From positions 1 to 64,000 of the forward strand of contig CABMDO010000020.1 of NCBI GenBank assembly GCA_902384935.1: 64,000 bases of DNA, given 5' to 3'. The translations under genes and the position numbers were made by a program. The notes beneath the pieces were generated by a model that was not told the DNA's origin, did no database searches, and saw only the letters and a list, made by a program, of their open reading frames with translations. This stretch comes from Candidatus Norongarragalina meridionalis. Its GTDB lineage: Archaea > Micrarchaeota > Micrarchaeia > Norongarragalinales > Norongarragalinaceae. Positions 20,693 to 29,558 of the stretch are shown piece by piece (the first letter of the stretch is position 1; the number at the start of each line of letters is the position of its first letter).

Positions 20693-21121
20693 TCAGTCCG
20701 TGACGTTTACGAGCGTGCTTCCCGAAGCGCCCCGCTGCGCCTTGACGCGCACGAGATGCAGCCCGGGCGAATATACCATGCGTGATATGTCGCCCGTGAG
20801 ATTCGCTATTGAAACCGAGAAAACGTCGGTCGTGCCGCGCGAACCCATCGAGATTTGCAGCACTATCTCGTTCGCGTAAAGCGACGCCGACGATATGCCG
20901 TCCGGCACGTTCACCTCGACTAGGAATTCAGCCGGCACGCCCTGGGCGTACGCCAAGTCGGCGGCGTCCCGAAGCTTGAAAACCGCCTGCCTCGCGCTGC
21001 CGACGCGCAGGTCCTGCTTCACCGAATCCGTGCTGGTGGAAACGAAGTACCAGAGCGGAAGCAGCGCCGCGAGGCTGATGGCGACTATGGAAAGGTACTC
21101 CACGGCGGCTTGGGCGCGCAT
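20693..21121 (-). CDS. Class III-signal-like small pilin/pseudopilin
   Basis: 'MRAQAAVEYLSIVAISLAALLPLWYFV' prepilin-like N-terminus; first gene of the minus-strand set. Confidence 0.75.
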   Translation of the reverse strand: MRAQAAVEYLSIVAISLAALLPLWYFVSTSTDSVKQDLRVGSARQAVFKLRDAADLAYAQGVPAEFLVEVNVPDGISSASLYANEIVLQISMGSRGTTDVFSVSIANLTGDISRMVYSPGLHLVRVKAQRGASGSTLVNVTD

Positions 21122-21164
21122 GATTGGGTAACGCCGCCGCTATTAAAAAGCGTTAAGCAGGCAG

Positions 21165-21260
21165 GAGGGGAATCAGGAAAACCGTAAAACTGAAGGGGAC
21201 GCGCCCTGCATGACGCATCCCGCGGGATGCGTCCAGCAAACGTTTCCCCTGCGGGTTCGA
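21165..21260. repeat. Intergenic dispersed element with a perfect 22-nt palindrome
   Basis: 'GGGGAATCAGGAAAACCGTAAAACTGAAGGGG...CCCCTGCGGGTTCG' matches 63545-63600; GACGCATCCCGCGGGATGCGTC palindrome at 21212-21233. Confidence 0.6.
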
Positions 21261-21298
21261 AAGCGTTATTTATATAACCCGCGCGCCGAAATATCCTC

Positions 21299-22264
21299 AT
21301 GGATAGGCAGGCGGTTGTTTTCGTAATCGTACTCGCGGCGGTCGCATCCATAGTCTACGGCGTGTTCTTCATCGCGAAGCTTTCGCTGCCGCAGGCGCTC
21401 GTTCTTCTCGCGATAGCGCTCGCGTTCGTCGCGTTCATGCCCTACTACGAGGTGTTCCCCGAGTACGAGCGCGGAGTTGTTTTCAGGCTCGGGAAATTCT
21501 ACAAGATAGTCGGCCCCGGCTGGATTATGCTTTTCTCGAACATCGACCGCGTCGTCCGCGCGGACCTCCGCACGCAGGTCGTCGACACGAAGCCGCAGGA
21601 GGTAATCACGCAGGACAACATCAAAATCAAGATAGACGCGGTTTCGTACATACGCGTCGTGGACCCCAAGAAAACGGTCATAGAAATCAGGGACTACCAC
21701 GATGCGATCACGCACATGCTGCTCGCGCAGATACGCAGCGTCGTCGGGCGCCTTACGCTGGAGGAGGTTCTCGAACGCACCGAGGAAATCAACCGCGATT
21801 TGCACGACACGCTGAAGGAAGTCGAAGATGCGTGGGGCATTTCCACGCTCAAAGTCGAGATACAGAGCATCGAGCTTCCTCCCGACCTGCTCGACGCGAT
21901 GCGCAAGCGCAAGGAAGCTGACGAGTACAAGGCTAAGGTGGAAACCGAGGCGCAGGCGCGCCGCGTTTCCCTCGAAATACTCGACCAGGCCGCCAGCAAG
22001 ATGAGCGATACGACGATGACATACCTTTATCTGGACGCGCTCAAGAAGCTCGCCGAGGGCAAGAGCAACAAGATCATTTTCCCGCTGGAATTGTCGCACC
22101 TCGCGTCGAAGCTTTCGGGCACGATGAAGGGCGGGAACAAAACGGACTACGGCTCCGTCGTGGAAGGGCTCATCGACTCCTACCGCGAGAAGCAGAAGGA
22201 GGAGCTGGACGCAGAAGAAGAAGTCGACAAGGAGAAGAAGCCCGAGAAGAAAAAGAAAAAGTAA
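21299..22264 (+). CDS. SPFH/stomatin-like membrane protein
   Basis: N-terminal TM, 'VFPEYERGVVFRLGKFYKIVGPGWIMLFSNIDRVVRADLRTQVVDTKPQEVITQDNIKIKIDAVSYIRV'. Confidence 0.93.
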   Translation: MDRQAVVFVIVLAAVASIVYGVFFIAKLSLPQALVLLAIALAFVAFMPYYEVFPEYERGVVFRLGKFYKIVGPGWIMLFSNIDRVVRADLRTQVVDTKPQEVITQDNIKIKIDAVSYIRVVDPKKTVIEIRDYHDAITHMLLAQIRSVVGRLTLEEVLERTEEINRDLHDTLKEVEDAWGISTLKVEIQSIELPPDLLDAMRKRKEADEYKAKVETEAQARRVSLEILDQAASKMSDTTMTYLYLDALKKLAEGKSNKIIFPLELSHLASKLSGTMKGGNKTDYGSVVEGLIDSYREKQKEELDAEEEVDKEKKPEKKKKK

Positions 22265-22294
22265 GCCGAACAGCGCATAGGAGGCATAAGTTTA

Positions 22295-23503
22295 ATGGGC
22301 GAAGTCGAGATTAACGGTTTCGACGAAGCAGGAACTATTGGAAATCGGCTACATTTTATTAGAGTCGGAATCTGCGAACCGGAACAACTCCGCCCACTGA
22401 TATATAACATTCTTCATTTCGGATCCTTTTCTCTTTCTAAAAACACACTAAGAAGTTTCGACTCTAGGGCTCAACGAGAATACCTCAAAACGATACTACG
22501 CGATAAAGAAATTAAAGTCAACTACTATTCGTTTTCTCCAGAAAACGAGGTAAGACTTCTTAAAAAATTTATAAAAGCAGAAGAGGCTATGCATTTCAAT
22601 CAAAGAGGAAAACTGCTAGATGCTTTTTTGAGTGATGATAACGAGAAACTACGCGAAAGTGTTGATAAAACGCTCCAACATCTCAAACAATACGGAACTC
22701 CCGATCTAAGATCGGAATTTTTTATTAAATCGCATGCGTACCGCATAATAATAGAAGACTTGGCTAATACTTCCAGACTATTGTCTAGAAACGATGGAAA
22801 CAGACACCGCGTTTATTCCTATATAGACGGCGGTAATCCGTTCACTTTTTGGAGAAAGCGTTTTATAGAAAATGATCAAACAGGCTATTTTAGCAGTGAT
22901 ACGCCGATATACGGCGTTACAAAAGGCGATGAATACTACCCCACAATAAACATGGCAGGAAACATTGCAACAATAACTTCACAGAATCCTAGTCTACTAT
23001 ATCCGCAAAACGTGAGGGATATCAAATTAATGGAAAATACGGAATTCGATGAATTCTATAGCGATTTTTATGATTGTATGCAAAAAACAGTGTTCATGAA
23101 CAGAATACTATTCTTCGGAAATATCAATACAGACTTACAGTATCTGATTCCGTTTTCTCTTCATCTCCAAAACAACCACCAGGTATTTGAACCATTCAGG
23201 ATTGGCTACGACGGCAGATCTGCCGAGAGCTCACTTGATAAATTCTATAGACGATTTTACAATCGAGCGAGCGCGGATACCGCCGTAATGGGTCCGATAA
23301 GAACACAAATAGATAGAGATATGAAAGCGGCTTTTGAACGCAGGGGGGTAACAGTAAAAGACTGCAGCCAGTATGTTACCCAGGTAACAAATTTAATAAA
23401 CGACGTATGCGAAGAGGCAGAACGATCTGCGTTAGGCGCTAATGAATTAAATCGGATAAAAACCAAAGCTCAGAATACAATAACCAGAATAAGCACAAGA
23501 TAA
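22295..23503 (+). CDS. AT-rich orphan; possible divergent DUF3800-type RNase H-fold protein
   Basis: 402 aa; SD-like 'aggagg' upstream; N-terminal 'INGFDEAGTIGNRLHFIRVGIC', 'RVYSYIDGGNP', 'GDEYYPTINMAGNIATI' resemble DUF3800 landmarks. CDS confident, family call tentative. Confidence 0.6.
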   Translation: MGEVEINGFDEAGTIGNRLHFIRVGICEPEQLRPLIYNILHFGSFSLSKNTLRSFDSRAQREYLKTILRDKEIKVNYYSFSPENEVRLLKKFIKAEEAMHFNQRGKLLDAFLSDDNEKLRESVDKTLQHLKQYGTPDLRSEFFIKSHAYRIIIEDLANTSRLLSRNDGNRHRVYSYIDGGNPFTFWRKRFIENDQTGYFSSDTPIYGVTKGDEYYPTINMAGNIATITSQNPSLLYPQNVRDIKLMENTEFDEFYSDFYDCMQKTVFMNRILFFGNINTDLQYLIPFSLHLQNNHQVFEPFRIGYDGRSAESSLDKFYRRFYNRASADTAVMGPIRTQIDRDMKAAFERRGVTVKDCSQYVTQVTNLINDVCEEAERSALGANELNRIKTKAQNTITRISTR

Positions 23504-23515
23504 GTAGGAAGAGTG

Positions 23516-23563
23516 ACGGAGACCGAAAAACGCTTCCGCGCTTTTCAGCCTTACCGTCTCTGT
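23516..23563. terminator. Compound hairpin downstream of the AT-rich orphan (terminator or small structured RNA)
   Basis: ACGGAGAC/GTCTCTGT outer stem and GAAAA-CGC/GCG-TTTTC inner stem with TTCC loop. Confidence 0.4.
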
Positions 23564-23632
23564 ATAACCTTCTCGTATAATGGTTTATAAGCCTTCCCGA
23601 AGAGGTCGGAACCGCCTAGATAAATCCTATCA

Positions 23633-25765
23633 GTGGAAGTGCGGGGTCGGGCAAGCCTTTTATTCATCGAAACCGACGGTTGGCTCGGTGGGTTTGGGTT
23701 GGAAGAAGGTGTATCCGCATTCGAGGACTATTTCAGCGAGCAGATGCGCGACGAGCTGATGCAGCTCGCTCATTCTTATCCGAAACAGAAGAGCATAGAG
23801 GTTGATTGGGAGAAGTTCTCGCACTCGAACGAGGAGCAGGCAATCGCGCTGCTGGAAACGCCCGACGATGCGACGCGCTCCGCGGAGGAGGCGGTGAAGC
23901 GCATCTGCCAGAGCCTGCGCCCTTCGGAGGGGAAGTTCGAGCCTCACGTGCGCTTCTACAATCTCCCGCTTTCAAGCGAAGTCAGCGTGCAGTTCCTCGG
24001 CGCCGAGCACTTGAACAAGCTCTCGAAAGTCGACGGAGTGATTCGCTGGATAAACCAGATAAGCCCCCTCATGAAAACCGCGACGTGGGAATGCGTGCAC
24101 TGTTCCACCACGATGAAGACGGAGAGCGACAAGGCGAACATCAAGCCGCCGACGCTCTGCAAGTGCGGGCACCGGGACTTCAAGCTTCTCGAAGAAAGCA
24201 GCGATTTCATAAACGTCCAGAAGGCGCAGTTGCAGGAATCGGTTGAAAAGCTGCGCGGAAACGCGCCCGCTGCCGACATCGAGCTCTGGATGGAGGACGA
24301 CTTGGCGAACACGATCGTTCCCGGGGAAAAAGTCGTGGTATCGGGAATCCTGCGCCTCCGCCAGATGCGCGACAAAGCCGGGAAGCGTTCCGGAGTATAC
24401 GCGAAGTTCCTCGACGTGGAGCACATACTCAAGCAGGAGCAGGAGTTCGAGGAGCTGCACATAACGAAGGACGAGGAGAAGGAAATCCTGCGGCTGTCGA
24501 AGGACCCGCGGCTTTTCGAGAAAATCGTCCAGAGCATCGCGCCCAACATTTCCGGCTACACGGAGATGAAGCAGGCTATCGCGCTCCAGCTTTTCGGCGG
24601 CACTCCCGGAAAAGTTCTTCCCGACGGACGCAAGCTGAGAAGCGACATCCATCTTTTGTTAATCGGTGATCCTGGAACGGCCAAAAGTGCGACGCTGGAA
24701 TACGTCAGCGGCTTGGCGCCGAAAAGCGTCTACGTGAGCGGAGCGAGCTCGAGCGGAGTCGGCTTGACCGCGTCGGCGGAGAAGGAGAAGGACGGCGAGG
24801 GATGGATTCTGAAGGCGGGCGCCATGGTGCTGGCGAACGGAGGATTGGCGCTTATCGACGAATTCGACAAGATGGGCGACGAAGACCGCGGCGCATTGCA
24901 CGAGGCGATGGAACAGCAGCGCATCAGCATCGCGAAAGCCGGAATCGTGACTCAGTTCCAGTCCAAGACGTCCGTTCTCGCTGCTGCGAACCCCAAGGCG
25001 GGATTCTTCGACCCCACGACGCCCATACCGATGCAGTTCAACATCCAGCCAGCTTTGCTTTCACGTTTCGATTTGATATTCGCAATCCGCGACGAGCTCG
25101 ACGAGATAAAGGACAGGAGGATTGCAGGGCATATCCTCGCCGGGCACAAGCTCGCCGGAGAGAAAGCCGAACCGCCCAAGGACAGCCCGCTGAAACCGTC
25201 CATCGAAACCGACGTCCTGCGCAAATACATCGCGTACGCGCGCCGCAACCATTTCCCCGTGCTTTCCAACGACGCCATCGCCAAAATCGAGAACTTCTAC
25301 GTGGAGATGAGGCGCACCGGAAAAGGGCAGGGAACGGTCGCCGTAACGCCGAGGCACGTCGAGGGATGCGTTCGCTTGTCGGAAGCGAGCGCGCGCATGC
25401 GGCTCGCAAACGTCGTGGAGTCCGAGGACGCGGACCGCGCAATCGGGCTGATGGACTTCTTCATACGCGCGGTTTACACCGACAAGGAAACCGGCGGGCT
25501 CGACTCGTACATGGTGAGCGTCGGCGACACGAAGAAGCACCAGACGCAGAAGATGGACCGCATCAAGACCGTGCTCAACCTCGTCTACGAACTCGAGCGC
25601 GACACCGACCTCGTAGAGAAGGCGGCTCTCGAAGCGCGCGCGAGAGAGCTGGGAATCGACTCCATCACCGCGGGTAAGATAATCGACGACTTGAAGCGCG
25701 GCGGGGACTTGTACGAGCCGAAGGCGGGATTCGTGAAGAGCGCGAGGCGCAAGGAACAGCTCTGA
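23633..25765 (+). CDS. mcm: Replicative helicase MCM
   Basis: Walker A 'GDPGTAKSATLEYVSG', 'ALIDEFDKMGDEDRGALHEAMEQQRISIAKAGI', zinc ribbon 'CVHCSTTM...CKCGH'. Start uncertain (TTG 23699 also possible). Confidence 0.97.
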   Translation: MEVRGRASLLFIETDGWLGGFGLEEGVSAFEDYFSEQMRDELMQLAHSYPKQKSIEVDWEKFSHSNEEQAIALLETPDDATRSAEEAVKRICQSLRPSEGKFEPHVRFYNLPLSSEVSVQFLGAEHLNKLSKVDGVIRWINQISPLMKTATWECVHCSTTMKTESDKANIKPPTLCKCGHRDFKLLEESSDFINVQKAQLQESVEKLRGNAPAADIELWMEDDLANTIVPGEKVVVSGILRLRQMRDKAGKRSGVYAKFLDVEHILKQEQEFEELHITKDEEKEILRLSKDPRLFEKIVQSIAPNISGYTEMKQAIALQLFGGTPGKVLPDGRKLRSDIHLLLIGDPGTAKSATLEYVSGLAPKSVYVSGASSSGVGLTASAEKEKDGEGWILKAGAMVLANGGLALIDEFDKMGDEDRGALHEAMEQQRISIAKAGIVTQFQSKTSVLAAANPKAGFFDPTTPIPMQFNIQPALLSRFDLIFAIRDELDEIKDRRIAGHILAGHKLAGEKAEPPKDSPLKPSIETDVLRKYIAYARRNHFPVLSNDAIAKIENFYVEMRRTGKGQGTVAVTPRHVEGCVRLSEASARMRLANVVESEDADRAIGLMDFFIRAVYTDKETGGLDSYMVSVGDTKKHQTQKMDRIKTVLNLVYELERDTDLVEKAALEARARELGIDSITAGKIIDDLKRGGDLYEPKAGFVKSARRKEQL

Positions 25766-25782
25766 TTCCGAATAAGGGAGGA

Positions 25783-25854
25783 TGGGCCCGCGGAGAGTCG
25801 GACTCCGGATCTCCAGTGTGTGAGACTGGCGTCTTACCGTTCGACTACGAGCCC
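25783..25854 (-). tRNA. tRNA-Val (anticodon CAC)
   Basis: Reverse strand folds: acceptor GGGCTCG/CGGGCCC, U8, D-arm with GG, anticodon stem CCAGT-CTCACAC-ACTGG, T-arm CGGAG-TCCGACT-CTCCG, discriminator A, no encoded CCA. Confidence 0.92.
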
Positions 25855-25917
25855 CTGCGCAATAAAATGAACGAGAGGATTAAAAAACATCGCCGCCTAA
25901 GGATTTTCGATAGGCAA

Positions 25918-27690
25918 ATGGTAAAAACGTCGTTGTTCCTGCTTTTGGTCGCGTTCGCGTACGCAGCATTCGCCGCCGACGCCAAGGTCGTATTCTCGAA
26001 GGACGTGTCGCCGAACGGCGGCGCGGGATTCGATTCCGTTTACAGCACCGTAACCCTCTCGCTCGCCTCCGAAATCACCGCGGGCATGAAGAACGCAAAC
26101 GTCGGACAGGCGAGCATACTCGTCAAGGGCGGGAAGTTCGACGACGGCTGCTTCGTCGTGCCGCCGCTCGAGGAGGTTAAGGACGCGTCGGGCAAGGTGA
26201 TAGACAAGAAACTCGGCATAAAGTACCGCCTATGGTGCCAGAGGTGCGACTCGGACAACCGCATACAGGTGGCGCTCACCACGCAACTGGACAAGGTAAT
26301 TGAGTTCGGGTTCAAAATCAACTGCGCAGCGGATACCGTTTTCGTCAGCAACGGCGAGCTTCCGACCAACGTGAAGCAGAGCATCGTGAACTACGGCGCC
26401 AAGATGAAGCCCGAGCGCATCAAGTACGTGAACGTGCAGAACGCGGGCGCGCTAGCGGACGGGGAAACCAAGCCGTTCGCCACCGCGATCGATTACTACT
26501 CCGGCGAGGCGATACGCGATTCGCGCATTTCCTACATCAAGCAGAAAATCATGGCGGATTCCAAGGGCAAGACGCTGATAATAATAGGCAACCCGACGCC
26601 GGGCAAGGCGCGCTTCGACAGGATGACGGCCACGGAGAAGGAGGGATACTTCCCGCAGATAAGGAAAAAGATTGCAACGTCACCGTCCGGCGACGTATCC
26701 GCATGGGAACTCGACGTGCCGATCGACAGGCTATACGACGCCGATTTCGGGGGTGCGCTTGATACCGGTTCGTTCGCAAGCGGCGACTACCTCGTCGTCT
26801 CACGCATACCCGGATACCCGAACGACGCCGCGCTTTCGAGCGCGGTAATTGAAAACTTCCTGAAGAACGTGAAGAACGGCGCCCCGACGGTTTCCGGAGA
26901 GCCGCTCGTGGTGGCGGATTCCTCCGGAGGGAATGGCGATTTCATAAGGGATGTGGCGGAAGCCGAGGCGCCGAGGATACTGCCGAACGGCGGCGTCTCC
27001 TCTTCGAAATTCATGTTCGCGCCCACCGCGTGCAAGACGGCGGAAAAAGACGGCTCGGTATGCAATTACGCTACGTTTAAAACGGCGTTCGAGTCCGCCG
27101 ACAACTTCATGGCGATAACGCACGGCAACGGCAGGGAACTCATCGCGCAGAAGGGCGACGTCAGCTACACCGTACTCTCCGTCAGCATCAAAACCGACGC
27201 TTCCGCGTCGCCGACGCTTGTTTCCGGCTTGAACTGCTTCGGAAGCGCGATCGACTGCGCCATAGGAGCCAGCAGCGGATGCCTGGATTTGACGCCGTCG
27301 GCAACTTCGGATTACAGCCTCGTGCGCGCGCTAATGAGCAAGGGCACGGCGCTGATTTTGGGATATTCGCGGACATCACTCTACGACAGTCTCTGGACGG
27401 GTTTGAATGGAAAGACGATAGTCGCCATGCCTAATCCGGTCCTGGAGACGCTGCTGTACGCCCGCGACCACGGCGTTACCGTCGGCGAGGCGTTCAACAA
27501 GGTGGACCTCGATTATCTCAAGGCGAAACTGGGCGGGTGCAAGACCAAGCTGATGGGCACTGGCAATTTCGCGGAAAAGTCCGTGAAGGACATCGACAAC
27601 TTCTGCGACCCGTCGAAGCAGGAATCGCACATGAAATGGAATCTTTACGGCGTGAATTTGATGGGAATTCCCAAGGTGAAAGTGGCTTGA
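25918..27690 (+). CDS. Secreted caspase-fold (clan CD, C25/gingipain-like) peptidase candidate
   Basis: Signal peptide MVKTSLFLLLVAFAYAAFA; 'TLIIIGNP', 'VPIDRLYDADFGG...GDYLVVSRIPGYPNDAALSSAVIENFLKN', 'AITHGNG' (His) and 'LVSGLNCFGSAIDC' (Cys). Confidence 0.6.
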   Translation: MVKTSLFLLLVAFAYAAFAADAKVVFSKDVSPNGGAGFDSVYSTVTLSLASEITAGMKNANVGQASILVKGGKFDDGCFVVPPLEEVKDASGKVIDKKLGIKYRLWCQRCDSDNRIQVALTTQLDKVIEFGFKINCAADTVFVSNGELPTNVKQSIVNYGAKMKPERIKYVNVQNAGALADGETKPFATAIDYYSGEAIRDSRISYIKQKIMADSKGKTLIIIGNPTPGKARFDRMTATEKEGYFPQIRKKIATSPSGDVSAWELDVPIDRLYDADFGGALDTGSFASGDYLVVSRIPGYPNDAALSSAVIENFLKNVKNGAPTVSGEPLVVADSSGGNGDFIRDVAEAEAPRILPNGGVSSSKFMFAPTACKTAEKDGSVCNYATFKTAFESADNFMAITHGNGRELIAQKGDVSYTVLSVSIKTDASASPTLVSGLNCFGSAIDCAIGASSGCLDLTPSATSDYSLVRALMSKGTALILGYSRTSLYDSLWTGLNGKTIVAMPNPVLETLLYARDHGVTVGEAFNKVDLDYLKAKLGGCKTKLMGTGNFAEKSVKDIDNFCDPSKQESHMKWNLYGVNLMGIPKVKVA

Positions 27691-28541
27691 AAAGAGGAAG
27701 CGCGTCCGCATGGTTCGTGGCGATACTGCTCGTCGCGCTCGCCGTGTTCCTGCTCACGTACAAGGCGCCTGCGAAGACGCGCTACGTCGGGGATTGCGGC
27801 AGCCTCGAGAACACCACGTTCAACACGCGCTGCGACGGCGGCGCGCTTGTTTTCGAAACGTGCTTCAACGGAACTATTACCGAGGAAAGGACGGACTGCA
27901 GGGCGGCCAACCAGACGTGCCTGACGGAGACAGTCGGCAATACGACAACCGCAAAATGCGGCGTACAACCTTCCGCCACGCCGATTCCTTCCGCATCCGT
28001 CGGTCCCTCGGTTCCTCCGGAATACCGCGGCTTCGAAAATCTGATGGTGGACATGGGCGCGGGACTTGTGCGCGCGATTGACTTGCCAAACTTCGTTCCG
28101 AATTCGTGCGGAGACGGGAAGTGCAGCGTTTCCGAAACGTGCCTGTCATGCGCGAAGGATTGCGCCTGCAAAGCAGGCGAGAAATGCCGCTCAAACGGGC
28201 TATGCTCGGCGCCGAGCTGCGGGGACGGGCTGTGCGAAGCAGGCGAGTTCGGCGCGTGCTGCACGGATTGCGGATGCACCACGGGGATATGCAACAACGC
28301 CACGAGGAAGTGCGCGCTTCCGCTCGGCATGCAGAACACGCAGGCGTCTTCCTATGCGTTAACATCGCTCGGCAACGAAAGCGCGGGCTACGAAACCGAA
28401 ACGGTTTACGACGACTTCGCAGGCAACGAGCCCGTGAAAGTCGTGGTATTGAGATGCAAGGAGCAGACGCAGTACGCGTGCCTGCGCGTCATAACAATAG
28501 GAGCAAACGGCGAGATTTACAGCGACGCTCAGAGCGGCTGA
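27687..28541 (+). CDS. Membrane-anchored Cys-rich secreted protein
   Basis: TTG start overlapping the previous stop; TM 'WFVAILLVALAVFLLTY'; repeated 'CGDGKCSVSETCLSCAKDCAC...CGDGLCEAGEFGACCTDCGC'. Confidence 0.75.
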   Translation: MKRGSASAWFVAILLVALAVFLLTYKAPAKTRYVGDCGSLENTTFNTRCDGGALVFETCFNGTITEERTDCRAANQTCLTETVGNTTTAKCGVQPSATPIPSASVGPSVPPEYRGFENLMVDMGAGLVRAIDLPNFVPNSCGDGKCSVSETCLSCAKDCACKAGEKCRSNGLCSAPSCGDGLCEAGEFGACCTDCGCTTGICNNATRKCALPLGMQNTQASSYALTSLGNESAGYETETVYDDFAGNEPVKVVVLRCKEQTQYACLRVITIGANGEIYSDAQSG

Positions 28542-28544
28542 TTT

Positions 28545-29558
28545 TCAGATTCCCAGGAAATACGAAGCCACCGCGAGGCATCCGCACACGGCGAACAGCG
28601 CGAGAACGGTTTTAACGAGAGACTCCTCGCCCATCGGCTTCCACGCGAGAATGCGGTAGAAGATCGTGTAGTTTTCCGCGCCCTTAGGCGGCGAGAGCCG
28701 CCCGTCCTTCGCTATTACCGGGGAATGGCACGCCTTGCGGCGGTCCACGTTCCTGAAAAGGTAGTAAACGGTGGCGCCGAGCTCGTAGAACGCGGGGATG
28801 AAGCATATGACTCCGAATTTCTCGATGTTGCCCACGATTACCGCGCAAGCTATGGCCGCGCCGATGGAAAGCGTCCCGATGTCCGCGGGAAAGATGCGCG
28901 ACGGATACCAGTTAAAGTAGAGAAACGCAAGGCACGCGCCCAGGCACGCGGCGAGGATTATCTGCGCCGCGAGCACGCCGCTGAAGAACGCGATTATCAG
29001 CAAGAAGAAGGACATCACCGCGCCGATGCCCGCCTCGACGCCGTTGTATCCGGCGGTCATGTTCAGCGCGTTCGCCGCGCCGGTTATGCCGAGGGGAATG
29101 AGCACGAAAGTGTATATCCAGCCAAGAGTCACCTGCCCGACGAACGGCATGCTCATCGTCGTGTCACCCGCCATTATAGCGACGAGCGGGAACGCGCCTA
29201 TGATGGGCAGGAGGATTTTGCGCCTCCAGCTCAGGTTGAACAGGTCGTCGAAAGCTCCGATGAGCGCCAGCAGCGTTATCGACGCGAGCGACGCTAGCAG
29301 GAACACGGAAATGCGTTCGTTCGCGTCGAGGAACGTCATGAAGAGTATGCCCAGCAGTATCGCCGACGCCATTCCCGCGTATATGGCGAACCCGCCCATG
29401 TTGGCGACGAGCGGGCGCTTCGGTTTATTGTCGTCGTGAGCCACGATTTTCTTCCACTGCGCGCTGCGCATGAGCATCGTGGCGGAAAAGAAAGCGACGA
29501 GCGCGGCTACGCCGACTATGCCGAGTACGAAAGGCAGTCCCATCTCACTTACCAGCAC
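28545..29558 (-). CDS. aglH: MraY/WecA/AglH-family polyprenyl-phosphate GlcNAc-1-P transferase
   Basis: Polytopic; 'DDLFNLSWRRKILLP', 'NALNMTAGYNGVEAGIGAV', 'FPADIGTLSIGAA'. Confidence 0.88.
   Translation of the reverse strand: MLVSEMGLPFVLGIVGVAALVAFFSATMLMRSAQWKKIVAHDDNKPKRPLVANMGGFAIYAGMASAILLGILFMTFLDANERISVFLLASLASITLLALIGAFDDLFNLSWRRKILLPIIGAFPLVAIMAGDTTMSMPFVGQVTLGWIYTFVLIPLGITGAANALNMTAGYNGVEAGIGAVMSFFLLIIAFFSGVLAAQIILAACLGACLAFLYFNWYPSRIFPADIGTLSIGAAIACAVIVGNIEKFGVICFIPAFYELGATVYYLFRNVDRRKACHSPVIAKDGRLSPPKGAENYTIFYRILAWKPMGEESLVKTVLALFAVCGCLAVASYFLGI

Noticed and set aside
21240-21262. 'GGGTTCGAAAGCG' as part of a tRNA gene
   Set aside because: No acceptor or anticodon arms around it; it belongs to the dispersed palindromic element also present near 63.6 kb.
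23633-25765. Possible intein in MCM
   Set aside because: Walker A, Walker B and downstream AAA+ motifs are continuous at normal spacing; no Hint-domain sequence.
25783-25854. Reading the tRNA on the plus strand as tRNA-His(GTG)
   Set aside because: Plus-strand fold has a mismatched T-arm (no G53-C61) and no U8; the reverse strand gives a full cloverleaf with CAC anticodon.
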